Positions 38,467-38,749 of a stretch of DNA of 38,749 bases are shown in pieces. The notes beneath the pieces are model-generated. The model was not told where the DNA came from. It did not search any database and saw nothing but the letters and a program-made list of their open reading frames with translations. The position numbers and the translations under genes are program-made. Position 1 is the first letter of the stretch; the number at the start of each line of letters is the position of its first letter. The DNA is from Actinomycetes bacterium (GTDB lineage: Bacteria > Actinomycetota > Actinomycetes > Propionibacteriales > Propionibacteriaceae), in the NCBI GenBank assembly GCA_021781735.1, contig JAJXWF010000010.1:1-38749 (forward strand), read 5' to 3'.

Positions 38467-38749
38467 GCCGTGAGCGAACCAGCGGTCGAGCTCGTCTGCC
38501 AGCCCGTCGGCGTCCACCGGTGCGGTCACGGCGTCGGCCGCGGCCCGCACAGGGGCGGGCGCCTGGCCCATCGCCACACCGCGGCCGGCCCAGCGCAGCA
38601 TCGCGATGTCGTTGTGGCCGTCGCCGATGGCGAGCACCTCCGTGGCGTCCACCCCAAGCTGTTCGCACACGACCATGAGGCCGTCGGCCTTGCTCACATT
38701 GCGCGGCGCGATGTCGAGCCACGCGGTCCACCCCACGAAGTACTCGACG
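38464..38749 (-). CDS. Cof-type HAD phosphatase, C-terminal part (5' partial)
   Basis: The C-terminal 94 or so residues of a HAD-IIB phosphatase; the window ends before the start. The conserved VSKADGLMVVCEQLGV and the metal-binding GDGHNDIAML (motif IV) identify the Cof family, followed by GVAMGQAPAPVRAAADAVT. The catalytic N-terminal Asp is outside the window. Substrate class is small sugar or nucleotide phosphates. Confidence 0.85.
   Translation of the reverse strand, partial: VEYFVGWTAWLDIAPRNVSKADGLMVVCEQLGVDATEVLAIGDGHNDIAMLRWAGRGVAMGQAPAPVRAAADAVTAPVDADGLADELDRWFAHG

Overview
The window is chromosomal DNA from a high-GC actinobacterium. GTG starts are frequent, genes are packed with ATGA/GTGA overlaps, and many promoters place a -10 hexamer six to eight bases before the start codon, as in leaderless actinobacterial mRNAs. 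Typical actinobacterial families are present: DUF4282, EcsC, WXG100-like proteins, a CE1758/CE1759-type LLM/FMN-reductase pair and a DUF559 protein. Propionibacteriales is a guess only. I see no prophage, insertion sequence, CRISPR array, rRNA or tRNA.

Layout, left to right. 1-1818: the end of a ferric-reductase-like membrane protein, a NuoF-like flavoprotein lacking one cluster cysteine, and a three-cysteine ferredoxin, translationally coupled as a redox module. 1828-3004: TerC behind a yybP-ykoY-type (Mn2+) riboswitch. 3232-4312: a frameshifted AbiEi/DUF559-type gene. 4182-7721 (minus): a radical SAM/SPASM protein, porphyrinogen oxidase and an orphan LuxR-type response regulator. 7722-8099: a complex control region. 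8100-11860: branched-chain 2-oxoacid dehydrogenase E1alpha, E1beta and E2, without E3.

12044-17891 holds housekeeping genes: DUF4282 protein, alanine racemase, EcsC protein, citrate synthase, Fpg/Nei glycosylase and Aat. 18005-21591 is a drug/redox cassette: MarR regulator, MFS exporter, luciferase-like monooxygenase and its FMN reductase. 21631-22220 (minus) encodes two adjacent 98-residue WXG100-like proteins. 22385-27334 (minus): arginine deiminase, prephenate dehydratase, a PAP2-diacylglycerol-kinase fusion and a NagD-type phosphatase. 27427-30532: an NAD-dependent epimerase-like protein, a nucleotidyltransferase and SerS, closed by a strong terminator. 30710-34677: a heterodimeric ABC exporter whose two ATPase halves have lost complementary motifs. 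34859-38326 (minus): phosphohexomutase, sugar-1-phosphate nucleotidyltransferase and galactokinase-like GHMP kinase, a plausible sugar-nucleotide pathway. 38464-38749: the C-terminal end of a Cof-type HAD phosphatase.

The strongest non-gene signals are: a GGACGCCG octamer counted by hand at least 44 times, over-represented between genes and in one place forming a perfect hairpin; five minisatellite-like tandem repeats with 14-36 bp units in intergenic DNA; and the recurring leaderless promoter arrangement.
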